Assembly: GCF_013337765.1 (NCBI RefSeq)
Contig: NZ_VBSB01000035.1
Span: forward strand, 1 to 64,000
Direction of reading: 5' to 3'
Length of the DNA: 64,000 nt
Origin: Mycolicibacterium sphagni
GTDB lineage: Bacteria > Actinomycetota > Actinomycetes > Mycobacteriales > Mycobacteriaceae
Under the pieces are notes generated by a model that was not told the DNA's origin, made no database searches, and saw only the letters and a list, made by a program, of their open reading frames with translations. This document shows, piece after piece, positions 25,816 to 37,100 of the stretch. The position numbers were made by a program, and so were the translations under genes. Every line of letters starts with the position of its first letter. Position 1 is the stretch's first letter.

Positions 25816-26616
25816 TCAGACCCGGGTAGCGGCCGGATCGCCGCCGAAGCGCTGCGCCAGCCACACCGGGATGATCGCGAGCAGGGTCAGCGCGGCAGCG
25901 ACGACATTGATCACCGGGGCCTGGTTGGGCCGGAATAGGTTGCCGAATATCCAGATCGGCAGCGTCTGCACTGTCGGGCCCGCGGTGAACGTGGTGACCA
26001 CGATCTCGTCGAAGCTCAGCGCAAACGCCAGGATCGCGCCGGCCAGCAGCGCACCGCGCATCAGCGGGAAGGTCACGTACCGAAACGTCTGCCAGCCCGA
26101 CGCACCCAGGTCGGCCGATGCGTCCTCCAGTCCGGTCCCCAGCCGCCGCAACCGGGCCTGGGTGTTGTTGAACACGATCACGATGCAGAACGTCGCATGC
26201 CCGACGATGACCGTCGCCAACCCGAGCGTCACGCCCAGCGCCGAGGTGAACGTGGCATTCAGTGCGATACCGGTCACGATCCCGGGCAGCGTGATCGGCA
26301 GCACCACCAGAAAGCTGATGGTCTGCCTGCCGAAGAAGCGGTAGCGCTGCACGGCGAAGGCCGCCATGGTGCCGAGCACCAGTGCCAGCGCGGTCGCGCA
26401 GGCCCCGACCACCACCGAGTTGCCCAGCGAATGCCACATGCCTTCGCTGTTCCAGGCGCTGGCCCACCACTGCAAGGTGAACCCCGTGGGCGGAAACGCG
26501 AACGTCTTCGACGAGTTGAACGCGTTGACGACGACCAGAAGCAAAGGCGCGTAGAGGAAAACCAACACCAGCACGGTCCAGCCCCGGACCACGCGGCGCA
26601 TACCGTTCGACAGCAT
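25816..26616 (-). CDS. potC: ABC transporter permease, PotC-like
   Basis: A 266-residue permease with six hydrophobic segments and the EAA-loop motif (EDASADLGASGWQTFRYVTFPLM), typical of spermidine/putrescine-type importers. It would pair with the PotB-like permease to form the membrane channel. Its ATG overlaps the potB stop by one base (TGATG), so translation is coupled. The family can import other amines or small organic ligands, so the polyamine assignment is by similarity. Confidence 0.85.
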   Translation of the reverse strand: MLSNGMRRVVRGWTVLVLVFLYAPLLLVVVNAFNSSKTFAFPPTGFTLQWWASAWNSEGMWHSLGNSVVVGACATALALVLGTMAAFAVQRYRFFGRQTISFLVVLPITLPGIVTGIALNATFTSALGVTLGLATVIVGHATFCIVIVFNNTQARLRRLGTGLEDASADLGASGWQTFRYVTFPLMRGALLAGAILAFALSFDEIVVTTFTAGPTVQTLPIWIFGNLFRPNQAPVINVVAAALTLLAIIPVWLAQRFGGDPAATRV

Positions 26617-27467
26617 CAGACGTTCTCCAATGCCCCGGTGCGCCGCATCGCCAACAGGTACAGCACGATCGCGGCCAACGGGATCAGCGACAGCGCGGCC
26701 GCCAGCGGCTGGTTGTTGGCGGTCACCAGCTGCCCGTAGATGATGTTGCCCAGCATCTGGGTCTTGCCGCCGACGATCGTCACCGCGATGTAGTCACCCA
26801 TCGACAGCGAGAACGTGAAGATCGAACCCGCCGCGATCCCCGGAAAAACCAACGGCGCCACGATCGTTCGCAGCGTGGTGAGATCCGAGGCACCCAGATC
26901 GGCACTGGCGTCGATCAGTGGGTTGGGCACGCGTTCGAAGGCGGCGAACACCGGGATCACCATGTAGGGCAGCCATAGGTAGGACAGGGTGAGCACCGTG
27001 GCGATCAGGCCGTAGCCCGGCGTGTAACCCGCCACCCAGCTCAATGGGCCCTCGGGCGAGAGGAGCATCCGCCACGCGTAGGCCTTCACCAGATAGCTGG
27101 CCCACAGCGGTGTCGTCACCGCGACAACCAGGGCCAGCCGCACCCGGGGCGAGGCGACCTTGGCCATGTAGAGCCCCAGTGGAACCGCCAGCACGATGCA
27201 GATCACGGTGACACTCAACGCAATTCCGATTGTGCGCAGCGTGGCCGTGCGGAACACCGCGTCGGTGAGAACCCGCACGAAGTTGTCACTGGTGTAGGAG
27301 CGCACCACCGCGCCGGTGAAGGTATCGGTGCTCCAGAAGGCTGAAAGCAGCAGTACACCAAGCGATCCCAGGTAAGCCACCACCAGCCAGGCCAGTGGCG
27401 GAACGAGGAGAAAAGCGAGGCGGATCCGCCGGCTCACCGCTGGTGTCAGCCCTTGATCTGCTGCCAT
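26616..27467 (-). CDS. potB: ABC transporter permease, PotB-like
   Basis: About 283 residues with six hydrophobic segments and the EAA loop (DASADLGASDLTTLRTIVAPLVF) that docks on the ATPase. It follows the substrate-binding protein gene and overlaps its 3' end. The start is uncertain: ATG at 27467 is used here, while GTG at 27479 and GTG at 27437 are in frame too, and none has a strong Shine-Dalgarno sequence. With PotC it would form the heterodimeric channel. Confidence 0.85.
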   Translation of the reverse strand: MAADQGLTPAVSRRIRLAFLLVPPLAWLVVAYLGSLGVLLLSAFWSTDTFTGAVVRSYTSDNFVRVLTDAVFRTATLRTIGIALSVTVICIVLAVPLGLYMAKVASPRVRLALVVAVTTPLWASYLVKAYAWRMLLSPEGPLSWVAGYTPGYGLIATVLTLSYLWLPYMVIPVFAAFERVPNPLIDASADLGASDLTTLRTIVAPLVFPGIAAGSIFTFSLSMGDYIAVTIVGGKTQMLGNIIYGQLVTANNQPLAAALSLIPLAAIVLYLLAMRRTGALENV

Positions 27468-28639
27468 TTGTCGACCCACTCGCTGTAGGCCGTGCAGTTG
27501 TCACCGCTGCCGTCCACGCACTGCTTCTGCGGCGTCGTCCAGTAACTGATCTTCTCGGCGTAGGCGGAGTCGGTCGCGTGGTAGGTCTCGCAGAACGTCT
27601 TGTCGCTGGTGAAGTCGCAGGCCTTGGTCTGTGCCGGTGCCTCGCCGAAGTACTCGGCGACCTGAGCGTTGACCTCCGGTGAGGTGATCCAGTCCATCCA
27701 CTGGTACATGCAGTTCGGGTTCTTGGCCTTCGATGACACCATCCAGGTGTCCGACCATCCGGTCGACCCCTCCTTGGGCAGTACGGTGGCGATCTTGACC
27801 TTGGCGTCGGTCGTCAGCATGTTGGCGATCACCTGCCAAGTGGTGCCGATCACCGAGGTGCCGGACTCGAAGGCCTGGACCGACTTGGTGTAATCCGACC
27901 AGTACTCACCGATATTGGCGTGCTGGGCCTTGAGTAGATCGACCGCGGCGTTGAGTTGGTCCTCGGTCAACGAGTACGGATTCTTGATCCCCAGTTCGGG
28001 TTTCGTCTTCGACAGGTACAGCGCGGCGTCGGCGATGTAGATGGGGGAGTCGTAGGCGGTGACCTTGCCCTTGTACTCAGGCGCTCCCGGGAACACCGCA
28101 CCCCAGCTGTCGGGGGCGCCCTTGACCACGTCGGTGTTGTACATGAGCAAGTTGGCGCCCCAACCGTGCGGGATGCCGTACATCTGGCCGTTGACCGCGT
28201 TCCACGGCTTGTCCTTGAGGAACGCCGAGATGGTCTCGTAGTTGGGCACCAACTTGGTGTTGACCGGCGCCACATCGCCTGCGTAGATGAGCCGCAGCGT
28301 GGCATCGCCGGATGCCGAGACGCCGTCGTACTGCCCGGTGCGCATCAGCTGCAGCATCTCGTCGGAGGTGTTGCCGATCTTGACGTTCACCTTGCAGCCG
28401 GTCTTCTGCTCGAACGGGTGCACCCAGTCGACCTTCGGGTCGTTGGAACCGTCCTCGGCGTAGCCGGGCCAGGCAATCAGGTTGAGCTGGCCTTCGCCCT
28501 TGCCGAGTGCCGAGAGCGGTTCCATTTTGGGTGGCGCCGTGGAACTTCCGCCTCCAGAGTTGGTGGAGCTCGAACAGGCGGCAACCAGTGCGGCGCACGC
28601 GACCAGCGCAACGCCGAGGCGACGGGTGGTGGTTCTCAT
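27446..28639 (-). CDS. potD: Polyamine-type substrate-binding lipoprotein, PotD-like
   Basis: This is the extracytoplasmic solute receptor of the ABC importer. It has a short basic N-terminus, a hydrophobic stretch and a lipobox LVAAC with the lipidated Cys at residue 22, followed by a Ser/Gly-rich tether. The mature part is a type II periplasmic binding fold (LNLIAWPGYAEDGS near the start; a typical GTTWQVIANML stretch later). I chose ATG 28639 because GAAGGAG lies just upstream; an upstream in-frame start lacks signal character. It starts 17 bases after the potA stop. The ligand is inferred from family only. Confidence 0.88.
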   Translation of the reverse strand: MRTTTRRLGVALVACAALVAACSSSTNSGGGSSTAPPKMEPLSALGKGEGQLNLIAWPGYAEDGSNDPKVDWVHPFEQKTGCKVNVKIGNTSDEMLQLMRTGQYDGVSASGDATLRLIYAGDVAPVNTKLVPNYETISAFLKDKPWNAVNGQMYGIPHGWGANLLMYNTDVVKGAPDSWGAVFPGAPEYKGKVTAYDSPIYIADAALYLSKTKPELGIKNPYSLTEDQLNAAVDLLKAQHANIGEYWSDYTKSVQAFESGTSVIGTTWQVIANMLTTDAKVKIATVLPKEGSTGWSDTWMVSSKAKNPNCMYQWMDWITSPEVNAQVAEYFGEAPAQTKACDFTSDKTFCETYHATDSAYAEKISYWTTPQKQCVDGSGDNCTAYSEWVDKWQQIKG

Positions 28640-28656
28640 GGCGAGCTCCTTCTTCG

Positions 28657-29688
28657 TTATTCGGACAGGGATCGAACGGCAGTTGGTGGCCACGCGAGCA
28701 CGACGGTTGCGCCGTGGGCGATGTCGGTGGAGGCCTCGGCCGACAGCAGCGTCGCGGTCAACCGAACCCCGGATGCGTCGGCCGCGACCCGGGTGATCGG
28801 GCCCGCATACACCACCTCGGCGACTTTGGCTGTGACACTGCGCATTCCGGCCGGAACAGGCGCGTCTGGCGCCAGCAGCAGGATCCGCTCGGGCCGGATC
28901 GCGAATGCTCCGGCCTGGCCGAGGAGCGCTTCGGCCGTCGCGCCGTCGACCACGTTGGAGGTCCCGACGAAATCCGCGACGAACCGGTTGGCCGGGTTTT
29001 CGTAGACCTCACGGGCGGCGCCGATCTGCTCGATGCGGCCGTTGTTGAACACCGCGAGCCGGTCGCACAGGGTCAGCGCCTCGTCCTGGTCGTGCGTCAC
29101 GATCACGAACGTGATGCCCACTTCGCGCTGAATTGCCTTGAGTTCCACCTGCATCTGCTCGCGCAGCTTGAGATCCAGTGCGCCAAGCGGCTCGTCGAGC
29201 AGCAGCACCTTGGGCCGGCCCACCAGTGCGCGGGCCAGGGCGACGCGCTGCTGCTGACCACCAGACAACTGCGCGGGCTTGCGGGCGGCATGCCCGGACA
29301 GCCGCACCATATCCAGGGCGGCCGTGGTGCGGTCCCGGCGCTCGGAGCGGCCCACTCCTTTGACCTTGAGCCCGTATTCGACGTTCTGCGCCACCGTCAT
29401 GTGCGGGAACAGTGCGTAGTCCTGGAAGACGGTGTTGGTGTCCCGCTTGGCAGGCGGCAACGCGGTGACGTCAGCGCCGCCGAGGTGAACGGTGCCTGCG
29501 GTCGGCTGCTCGAAGCCCGCGATCATCCGCAACACCGTGGTCTTGCCCGATCCCGACGGACCGAGGATCGCGAACAGTTCTCCGTCGGCGACGGTCAGGT
29601 CCGCGCTCTCGACGGCGGTCACGTCGCCGAACACCTTCCGCACCCCGCGCAACTCGATCTGTGGTGACCGAGAAGGACCGGGCGGCAT
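28657..29688 (-). CDS. potA: ABC transporter ATPase, PotA-like
   Basis: A 343-residue nucleotide-binding subunit. It has Walker A GPSGSGKTTVLRMIAG, Q-loop NTVFQDYALFPHMTV, signature LSGGQQQRVALARAL, Walker B VLLLDEPLGALD and H-loop VTHDQDEAL. The C-terminal ~100 residues form a TOBE-type regulatory domain (AIRPERILLL). This is the first gene of potA-potD-potB-potC(-MFS). The promoter should lie in the 172-bp region shared with the divergent DUF1906 gene. Confidence 0.92.
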   Translation of the reverse strand: MPPGPSRSPQIELRGVRKVFGDVTAVESADLTVADGELFAILGPSGSGKTTVLRMIAGFEQPTAGTVHLGGADVTALPPAKRDTNTVFQDYALFPHMTVAQNVEYGLKVKGVGRSERRDRTTAALDMVRLSGHAARKPAQLSGGQQQRVALARALVGRPKVLLLDEPLGALDLKLREQMQVELKAIQREVGITFVIVTHDQDEALTLCDRLAVFNNGRIEQIGAAREVYENPANRFVADFVGTSNVVDGATAEALLGQAGAFAIRPERILLLAPDAPVPAGMRSVTAKVAEVVYAGPITRVAADASGVRLTATLLSAEASTDIAHGATVVLAWPPTAVRSLSE

Positions 29689-29847
29689 GGGTGGATCCTA
29701 CGGATTACGTTGTCGAATCGCAGGCCCATGATGGACTTCGCCGGTCGCGGGAGGTTCACACCACCGGATTCGCGATCAAGCGCCCGCCGCCGAAAGGTGA
29801 TGCAGATGTGACCAGTGGCGTTGATGAGATTGGTGAGGTAGTTGTCG

Positions 29848-29853
29848 TATTCT
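29848..29853 (+). promoter_or_regulatory. -10 element of the DUF1906 gene, probable leaderless start
   Basis: TATTCT ends 7 bases before the GTG at 29861, the spacing at which transcription would begin on the start codon. No clear -35 hexamer is visible. Confidence 0.45.
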
Positions 29854-29860
29854 GAGGCGC

Positions 29861-30604
29861 GTGTCCGTGTCGCGCCGCGACGTGCTGAAATTGGCCGCCG
29901 CAACCCCGGCCGCACTGGGTCTGGGGTCTCTGTTGTCAGCGCTTGCCCCGCCGGCCGCGATCGCCGCCCCTGCCACCGCGACGACCACCCCGCTGGGCGT
30001 GCTGCTGGACTACGCCGCCGGCGTCATCAGCGCCAGCGACCTCAAGGCTTCCGGAGCGCTCGGCGCCATCCGGTACGTCTCTGATCGACGTCCCGGCGGA
30101 GATTGGATGCTGGGCAAGCCGATTCAACTGACCGAGGCCCGCGATCTCTACCAGGCCGGGCTGAAGATCGTGTCCAACTACCAGTTCGGCAAGGCCGACA
30201 GCGCCGACTGGCTGGGCGGGCAACAGGCCGGCCTGACGCACGCCAAGCGGGGCTGGGCGCTGCATACGGCCGCCGGTGGCCCGGTGGCCGCCCCGATCTA
30301 TGTGTCCATCGACGACGATCCCAGCCCCGACCAGTACAAAACCCAGGTCGCGCCCTACCTGCGCGCCTGGGAATCGGTGATCGGGCACCAGCGAGTGGGC
30401 GTGTACGGAAACTCCAAGGTCATCGACTGGGCGTTGCAGGACGGCATCGGATCCTGGTTCTGGCAGCACAACTGGGGCTCGCCGAAGGGCTACACGCATC
30501 CGGCCGCGCACCTGCACCAGGTCGAGATCGACAAGCGCAAGGTCGCCGGCGTCGGGGTGGACCTGAACAACATCTTGAAGCCCCAATTCGGGCAGTGGGA
30601 CTGA
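29861..30604 (+). CDS. Tat-exported DUF1906 glycoside-hydrolase-like protein (Rv2525c-like)
   Basis: A 247-residue protein with a twin-arginine signal (SRRDVLKLAAATPAALGLG) ending near an Ala-rich cleavage site, followed by a DUF1906 domain with a TIM-barrel-like glycoside hydrolase fold (GVLLDYAAGVISASDLKA; IYVSIDDDPSP; VGVYGNSKVIDW). M. tuberculosis Rv2525c has the same size, signal and place next to fas; it is a Tat substrate whose loss changes cell-wall-related drug susceptibility. Acidic residues in the SIDDD strand are candidate catalytic residues. A second GTG six bases downstream is an alternative start. Confidence 0.9.
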   Translation: MSVSRRDVLKLAAATPAALGLGSLLSALAPPAAIAAPATATTTPLGVLLDYAAGVISASDLKASGALGAIRYVSDRRPGGDWMLGKPIQLTEARDLYQAGLKIVSNYQFGKADSADWLGGQQAGLTHAKRGWALHTAAGGPVAAPIYVSIDDDPSPDQYKTQVAPYLRAWESVIGHQRVGVYGNSKVIDWALQDGIGSWFWQHNWGSPKGYTHPAAHLHQVEIDKRKVAGVGVDLNNILKPQFGQWD

Positions 30605-30737
30605 CTCAAAGCGCAATACTACCCGTCAGTAAGAATTTGCCAGCAAACTTTTTGACGCCATTCTGGTGAACAATTGTGGACTGAAAAACCGAGCAAGTGC
30701 TTGGCCGGACGTCGCCGCGCAGGTCGGGCGGCGGGAA

Positions 30738-30767
30738 AATCGTAAGTAACGATTCGATAACAATCGT
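30738..30767. promoter_or_regulatory. Triple inverted-repeat array upstream of fas
   Basis: AATCGT (30738-30743), ACGATT (30749-30754) and AATCGT (30762-30767) form two overlapping perfect 6-bp inverted repeats with spacers of 5 and 7 bases. It is a candidate operator; the binding protein is unknown. Confidence 0.45.
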
Positions 30768-30857
30768 GCCTTGATCTGCACTATTGCGCCTACTCAACCG
30801 TAACCACCTACATGCAGGACGTTTGTCCCGGATGGTCTAGGTGCCCGTTCGACGGTG

Positions 30858-30882
30858 TGTTACCCGTTGTGCTGTTACCCGT
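30858..30882 (+). repeat. Direct repeat TGTTACCCGT x2 upstream of fas
   Basis: Identical 10-mers at 30858-30867 and 30873-30882, with a period of 15 bp. A related inverted half, AGTAACC, follows near 30898. This is a candidate regulator-binding array in the fas leader. Confidence 0.5.
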
Positions 30883-31114
30883 GCGTAGAACTCGCCAGTA
30901 ACCAATATGGGGCGGAAAATGGTGCTGGTTCTTATGCCACTCTTAGTACAGCCGGGATGTTCGCGGGCCCCTAGGCAGGGGGATGGCGCGGACGCCGAGA
31001 TTCGACGGGGAATCGCCGACACCACCTCCGCAGGGCAGCGCAGGTCTGACACGCCACACATACGAAACGAAGACGCAAAGACGCGACGATGAGCACGACA
31101 GGGAGATACACAAG

Positions 31115-34100
31115 GTGACGATCCACGAGCACGACAGGTTGTCCACGGGCGACGGATCACGACGCGGCAGCGCCAAGCAGACCAGTTCTCACGCTCTCGT
31201 CGACCGGCTCAACGCCGGCGAGCCCTACGCAGTGGCTTTTGGCGGACAGGGCAGCGCCTGGCTGGAGACCCTCGAAGAGTTGGTCACCTCGGCCGGCATC
31301 GAATCCGAGCTCGCAACCCTGGCCGGCGAGGCTGAGCTGCTGCTCGAGCCCGTCGCCAACGAACTGATAGTGGTCCGTCCGATCGGCTTCGAGCCGCTGC
31401 GCTGGGTGCGCGCGCTGGCCGCTGACGAACCCCTGCCCTCGGCCAAGCAGCTGATCTCGGCGGCGGTGTCGGTTCCCGGCGTCCTGCTGACCCAGATCGC
31501 CGCCATCCGCGCGTTGGGCCGCCAGGGCTTGGATCTGGCCACCGCGCCGCCGGTGGCCCTCGCTGGCCACTCCCAGGGCGTGCTGGCCGTGGAGGCGCTG
31601 CGCGCCGCCGGCGCCAAGGACGTCCAGCTGCTGGCGCTGGCCCAGCTGATCGGCGCCGCGGGCACCCTGGTGGCCCGCCGCCGCGGTATCTCGGTCCTCG
31701 GTGACCGTCCGCCGATGGTCTCGGTGACCAATGCCGATCCCGAGCGCATCTTCGAACTCCTCGAAGAGTTTGCTCAGGACGTCCGTACCGTGCTGCCTCC
31801 GGTGCTGTCCATCCGCAACGGCCGGCGCTCGGTCGTCATCACCGGCACCCCCGAACAGCTGTCCCGATTCGAGCTGTACTGCGAGCAGATCGCCGAGGCC
31901 GAAGCTGCTGACCGGAAGAACAAGGTGCGCGGCGGCGCGGTGTTCAAGCCGATGTTCGATCCGGTCCAGGTCGAGGTGGGCTTCCACACCCCACGGCTGG
32001 CCGACGGCATCGACATCGTCGCCCGCTGGGCGGCCGCGGTCGGCCTCGACGTCGAGCTCGCCCGCAGCCTGGCCGACGCGATCCTGGTCGGACAGGTGGA
32101 CTGGGTCGAAGAGGTCACCGCGCTGAGCGAAGCCGGCGCCCGGTGGATCCTTGACCTCGGCCCCGGCGACATCCTCACCCGGCTCACCGCGCCGGTGATC
32201 CGTGGGCTGGGCATCGGCATCGTGCCCGCCGCCACCCGCGGCGGCCAGCGCAACCTGTTCACCGTCGGCGCGGTGCCCGATGTGGCCAAGCCGTGGTCGA
32301 GCTACGCGCCCTCGGTGATCCGCCTGCCCGACGGCTCGGTGAAGCTGTCGACGAAGTTCACCCGGCTCACCGGCCGCTCGCCGATCCTGCTGGCCGGGAT
32401 GACGCCGACAACCGTCGACGCCAAGATCGTCGCCGCGGCGGCCAACGCCGGGCACTGGGCCGAACTGGCCGGTGGCGGCCAGGTCACCGAGCCGATCTTC
32501 GACAAGCGCGTAGAAGAATTGGCCGAACTCTTGGAGCCGGGCCGCACGATCCAGTTCAACTCGCTGTTCCTCGACCCCTATCTGTGGAAGCTGCAGCTGG
32601 GCGGCAAGCGCCTTGTGCAGAAGGCACGCCAGTCCGGGGCACCGATCGACGGTGTCGTGGTCAGCGCGGGCATCCCCGATCTGGAAGAGGCCGTCGAGCT
32701 GATCGACGAGCTGAATACGGTCGGCATCGCCCACGTCGTGTTCAAGCCCGGCACCGTCGAGCAGATCCGTTCGGTCATCCGGATCGCCGCCGAGGTGCCC
32801 ACGAAGCCGGTCATCGTCCACATCGAGGGCGGTCGCGCCGGCGGTCACCACTCCTGGGAAGACCTCGACGATCTGCTGCTGACCACCTACTCGGAACTGC
32901 GCGGCCGCGCTAACATCACCGTCTGCGTCGGCGGTGGCATCGGCACGCCGGAGCGCTCGGCGGAGTACCTGTCCGGCCGGTGGTCGGCGGCGTACGGCTA
33001 CCCGCTGATGCCCGTCGACGGCATCCTCGTCGGCACCGCAGCTATGGCCTGCCTGGAGGCCACCACCTCACCGGCGGTCAAGCAGCTGCTGGTCGACACC
33101 GCGGGCACCGACACCTGGGTCGGGGCCGGAAAAGCCTTGAACGGCATGGCTTCCGGGCGCAGCCAGCTCGGTGCCGATATCCACGAAATCGACAATGCGG
33201 CCTCCCGCTGCGGCCGCCTGCTCGACGATGTCGCCGGTGACGCCGAGGCGGTCGCCGCGCGTCGCGAGGAGATCATCGCGGCGATGGCGGTCACCGCCAA
33301 GCCGTACTTCGGCGACGTCACCGAGATGAGCTACCTGCAGTGGCTGCAGCGCTATGTCGAGCTGGCGATCGGCGACGGTGACTCCACCGCCGACACCAAG
33401 ACCCCCGACTCGCCGTGGCTCGACAGCACGTGGCGGGAGCGCTTCGCCGAGATGCTGCAGCGCGCCGAGGCCCGGCTCAACGCCGCCGACACCGGCCCGA
33501 TCGAGACGCTGTTCGACGCGTCCTCGGCCGATGGCGAATGGCTGCTGGAGAATCCGGACGAGGCCCTTGCGGCCCTGCTGTCCCGGTATCCCGACGCCGC
33601 GTCGGTGCTGCTGCATCCGGCGGACGTGCCGTTCTTCGTCCAGCTGTGCAAGACGCTGGGCAAGCCGGTCAACTTCGTCCCGGTCATCGACAAGGATGTG
33701 CGGCGTTGGTGGCGCAGCGATTCCCTGTGGCAGGCCCACGATGCCCGCTACACCGCCGACCAGGTCTGCATCATTCCTGGCACCCAGGCCGTCGTCGGCA
33801 TCGACCGGGTCGACGAGCCGGTTGGCGAGTTGCTCGACCGCTTCGAGCAGGCCGCCGTCGACGAGGTGCTGGCCTCGGGCGCTACGCCGGAACCGGCCGC
33901 CGCACGGCTGCGGGTCCGCACCGACGTGACCGGTCCGCTGGCCATCGTTTTGGATTCACCCGACGTGCTGTGGGCGGGCCGCACCGCCACCAACCCGGTG
34001 CACCGCATCGCGGCGCCGACCGAGTGGCTGGTGCACGACGATCGTTCCGCGACAAACCATTCCACCGGAGCCCGGCTCGAGGTCGTGGCCGCTGACCGTG

Positions 34101-37100
34101 TCGTCCTGAGCGTCCCGCTGTCGGGCACCTGGATCGATATCGCCTACACGCTGCCGGCCACGGTGATCGACGGCGGCACCCCGGTGGTGCGCACCGAAGA
34201 CGCTGCTGCCGCGATGCGTTCCGTGCTGGCGATCGCCGCCGGGGTCGACGGCCCCGGCGCGCTGCCGCCGGTGGTGAACGGCTCCACCACGGTCACCTTC
34301 GAGTGGGATCCCGAGCGGGTTGCCGACCACACCGGTGTGACGGCGACGTTCGGTACGCCGCTGGCGCCGACGCTGACGATCGTTCCCGACGCGCTGGTCG
34401 GCCGCTGCTGGCCGGCCGTGTTCGCCGCGATCGGTGGCGCGGCCACCGAATCCGGCTTCCCGGTCGTCGAGGGCCTGCTGAGCCTGGTGCACCTGGACCA
34501 TGCGGCCCAGCTGCTCAAGCCGCTGCCCAAGGAACCGACCCAATTGACCGTCACTGCAACGGCTTCGGTGGCCACCGATACCGAGGTCGGCCGCGTCGTG
34601 CCGGTGACGGTCAACGTGACCGACGCGAAGGGAATGATCCTGGCGGTCCTCGAGGAGCGCTTCGCGATCCGTGGCCGCACCGGTGCCAAGGAGCTCACTG
34701 ACCCGGTTCGGGCCGGGGGAGCGGTGTCGTTGAACGCCACCGACACTCCGCGCCGCCGTCGCCGTGACGTCGTCATCGGTGCCCCGGTCGACATGCGGCC
34801 GTTCGCCGTTGTCTCCGGTGACCACAACCCGATCCACACCGATCAGGCCGCCGCGCTGCTGGCCGGTCTGGATTCGCCCATCGTGCACGGCATGTGGCTG
34901 TCGGCCGCCGCCCAGCACGTGGTGACCGCCACCGACGGCAAGCCGGTTCCGCCGGCCAAGCTGATCGGCTGGACCGCCCGCTTCCTGGGCATGGTCAAGC
35001 CGGGCGACGAGATCGACTTCCGCGTCGACCGGGTCGGAATCGACTTGGGCGCCGAGGTTTTGGAGGTCACCGCCAAAGTCGGAACCGACCTCGTGATGAG
35101 CGCCACAGCCCGGCTGGCGGCACCGAAGACGGTGTACGCCTTCCCCGGCCAGGGCATTCAGCACAAGGGCATGGGCATGGAGGTGCGCGCGCGCTCCAAG
35201 GCTGCCCGCAAGGTGTGGGACACCGCCGACAAGTTCACCCGCGACACGCTGGGCTTCTCGGTGCTGCATGTGGTGCGGGACAACCCGACCAGCCTGATCG
35301 CCTCCGGTGTGCACTACCAGCACCCCGAAGGTGTGCTCTACCTGACGCAGTTCACCCAGGTCGCCATGGCCACGGTCGCGGCCGCTCAGGTCGCGGAGAT
35401 GCGGGAGCAGGGTGCGTTCGTCGAGGGCGCGATCGCCTGCGGCCACTCCGTCGGTGAGTACACCGCGCTGGCGTGCGTCTCGAACGTCTACAAGCTGGAA
35501 GCCCTGCTCGAGGTGGTGTTCCACCGCGGCAGCAAGATGCACGACATCGTCCCGCGTGACGAGATGGGCCGGTCCAACTACCGGCTGGCGGCGATCCGCC
35601 CGTCGCAGATCGACCTGGCAGACGCCGACGTCAAGGACTTCGTCGCCGAGATCGCCGAGCGCACAAGCGAATTCCTGCAGATCGTCAACTTCAACCTGCG
35701 CGGCTCGCAGTATGCGATCGCCGGCACGGTTCGCGGCCTTGAGGCGCTGGAGGAAGAGGTCGAGCGGCGCCGCGAGATCAGCGGCGGCAAGCGGTCATTC
35801 ATCCTCGTCCCCGGCATCGACGTGCCGTTCCACTCCGACGTGCTGCGCGTCGGCGTCGACGACTTCCGTCGTGCGCTGGAACGTGTCATGCCCGAAGATC
35901 CCGACCCGGCACTGATCGTCGGACGCTACATCCCGAACCTGGTGCCGCGGCCGTTCACCCTGGACCGCGACTTCGTCCAGGAGATCCGCGACCTGGTGCC
36001 CGCCGAGCCACTCGACGAGGTCCTGGCCGACTACGACACGTGGCGTAACGAGAAGCCGGGCTTGCTGTGCCGCAAGATCGTCGTCGAGTTGCTGGCCTGG
36101 CAGTTCGCCAGCCCGGTGCGCTGGATCGAGACGCAGGACCTGCTGTTCATCGAGGAGGCCGCAGGCGGTCTTGGTGTCGAGCGCTTCGTCGAGATCGGCG
36201 TGAAGTCCGCGCCGACGGTGGCCGGCTTGGCCGGCAACACCCTGAAGTTGCCCGAATATGCCCACAGCACAGTGGAAGTGCTCAACTCCGAGCGTGACGC
36301 CGCCGTGCTGTTCGCCAACGACACCGATCCCGAGCCGGACATCGAAGAAGCCCCCGAGGCCGAGGCCCCGGCCGAAGCCGCCGCGGTCGAGGCCGCGCCG
36401 GCGCCGGTAGCGGCCGCCGCACCGTCCGGCGGGCCGCGTCCCGACGACATCGGATTCGATGCGGGCGACGCCACTTTGGCGCTGATCGCGTTGAGCGCCA
36501 AGATGCGCATCGACCAGATCGAGCTGCTTGATTCGATCGAGTCGATAACCGACGGTGCGTCCTCACGGCGTAACCAGCTGCTGGTCGATCTCGGTTCGGA
36601 ACTGAACCTTGGTGCCATCGACGGTGCGGCCGAGGCGGACCTGGGGTCGCTGAAGAGCCAGGTCTCCAAGTTGGCGCGCACCTACAAGCCCTTCGGCCCG
36701 GTGCTCTCGGATTCGATCAACGATCAGCTGCGCACGGTGCTCGGCCCGTCGGGCAAGCGTCCGGCCGCGATCGCCGAACGCGTCAAGAAGACGTGGGAAC
36801 TCGGCGACGGGTGGGTCAAGCACGTCACCGCGGAACTGGCGCTGGGCACCCGCGAGGGCAGCAGCGTGCGTGGTGGTGCGCTCGGCGGCCTGCACGAAGG
36901 TGCGCTCGCCGACGCCGGATCCGTGGATAAGGTCATCGACGCCGCGGTCCTGTCAGTGGCTGCCCGCAAGGGCATTGCGGTCTCGCTGCCGTCGGCCGGC
37001 GGTGCCGCCGGTGGCGTGGTCGACTCGGCCGCGCTGACCGAATTCGCCGAGCAGGTCACCGGCCCCGATGGCGTGCTGGCTTCGGCCGCCCGCCTGGTGC

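Larger units (their letters stand above)
30605..31114. other. Long AT-richer leader and promoter region of fas
   Basis: This 510-bp stretch between the DUF1906 gene and fas has lower GC than the neighbouring genes and no gene that I can support. It holds a triple AATCGT/ACGATT array, two direct TGTTACCCGT repeats, and a small hairpin CCCCT-AGGC-AGGGG (30968-30981). The fas frame is open upstream to 30983, but the family's N-terminus begins at 31115. The fas promoter and its regulator sites (FasR is the known activator in mycobacteria) must lie here; I cannot place the promoter hexamers. Confidence 0.5.

Noticed and set aside
30983..31114. N-terminal extension of fas from an upstream in-frame ATG
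   Set aside because: The extra 44 residues are Arg/Thr-rich and not part of the family; GTG 31115 gives the known N-terminus and has a ribosome site.
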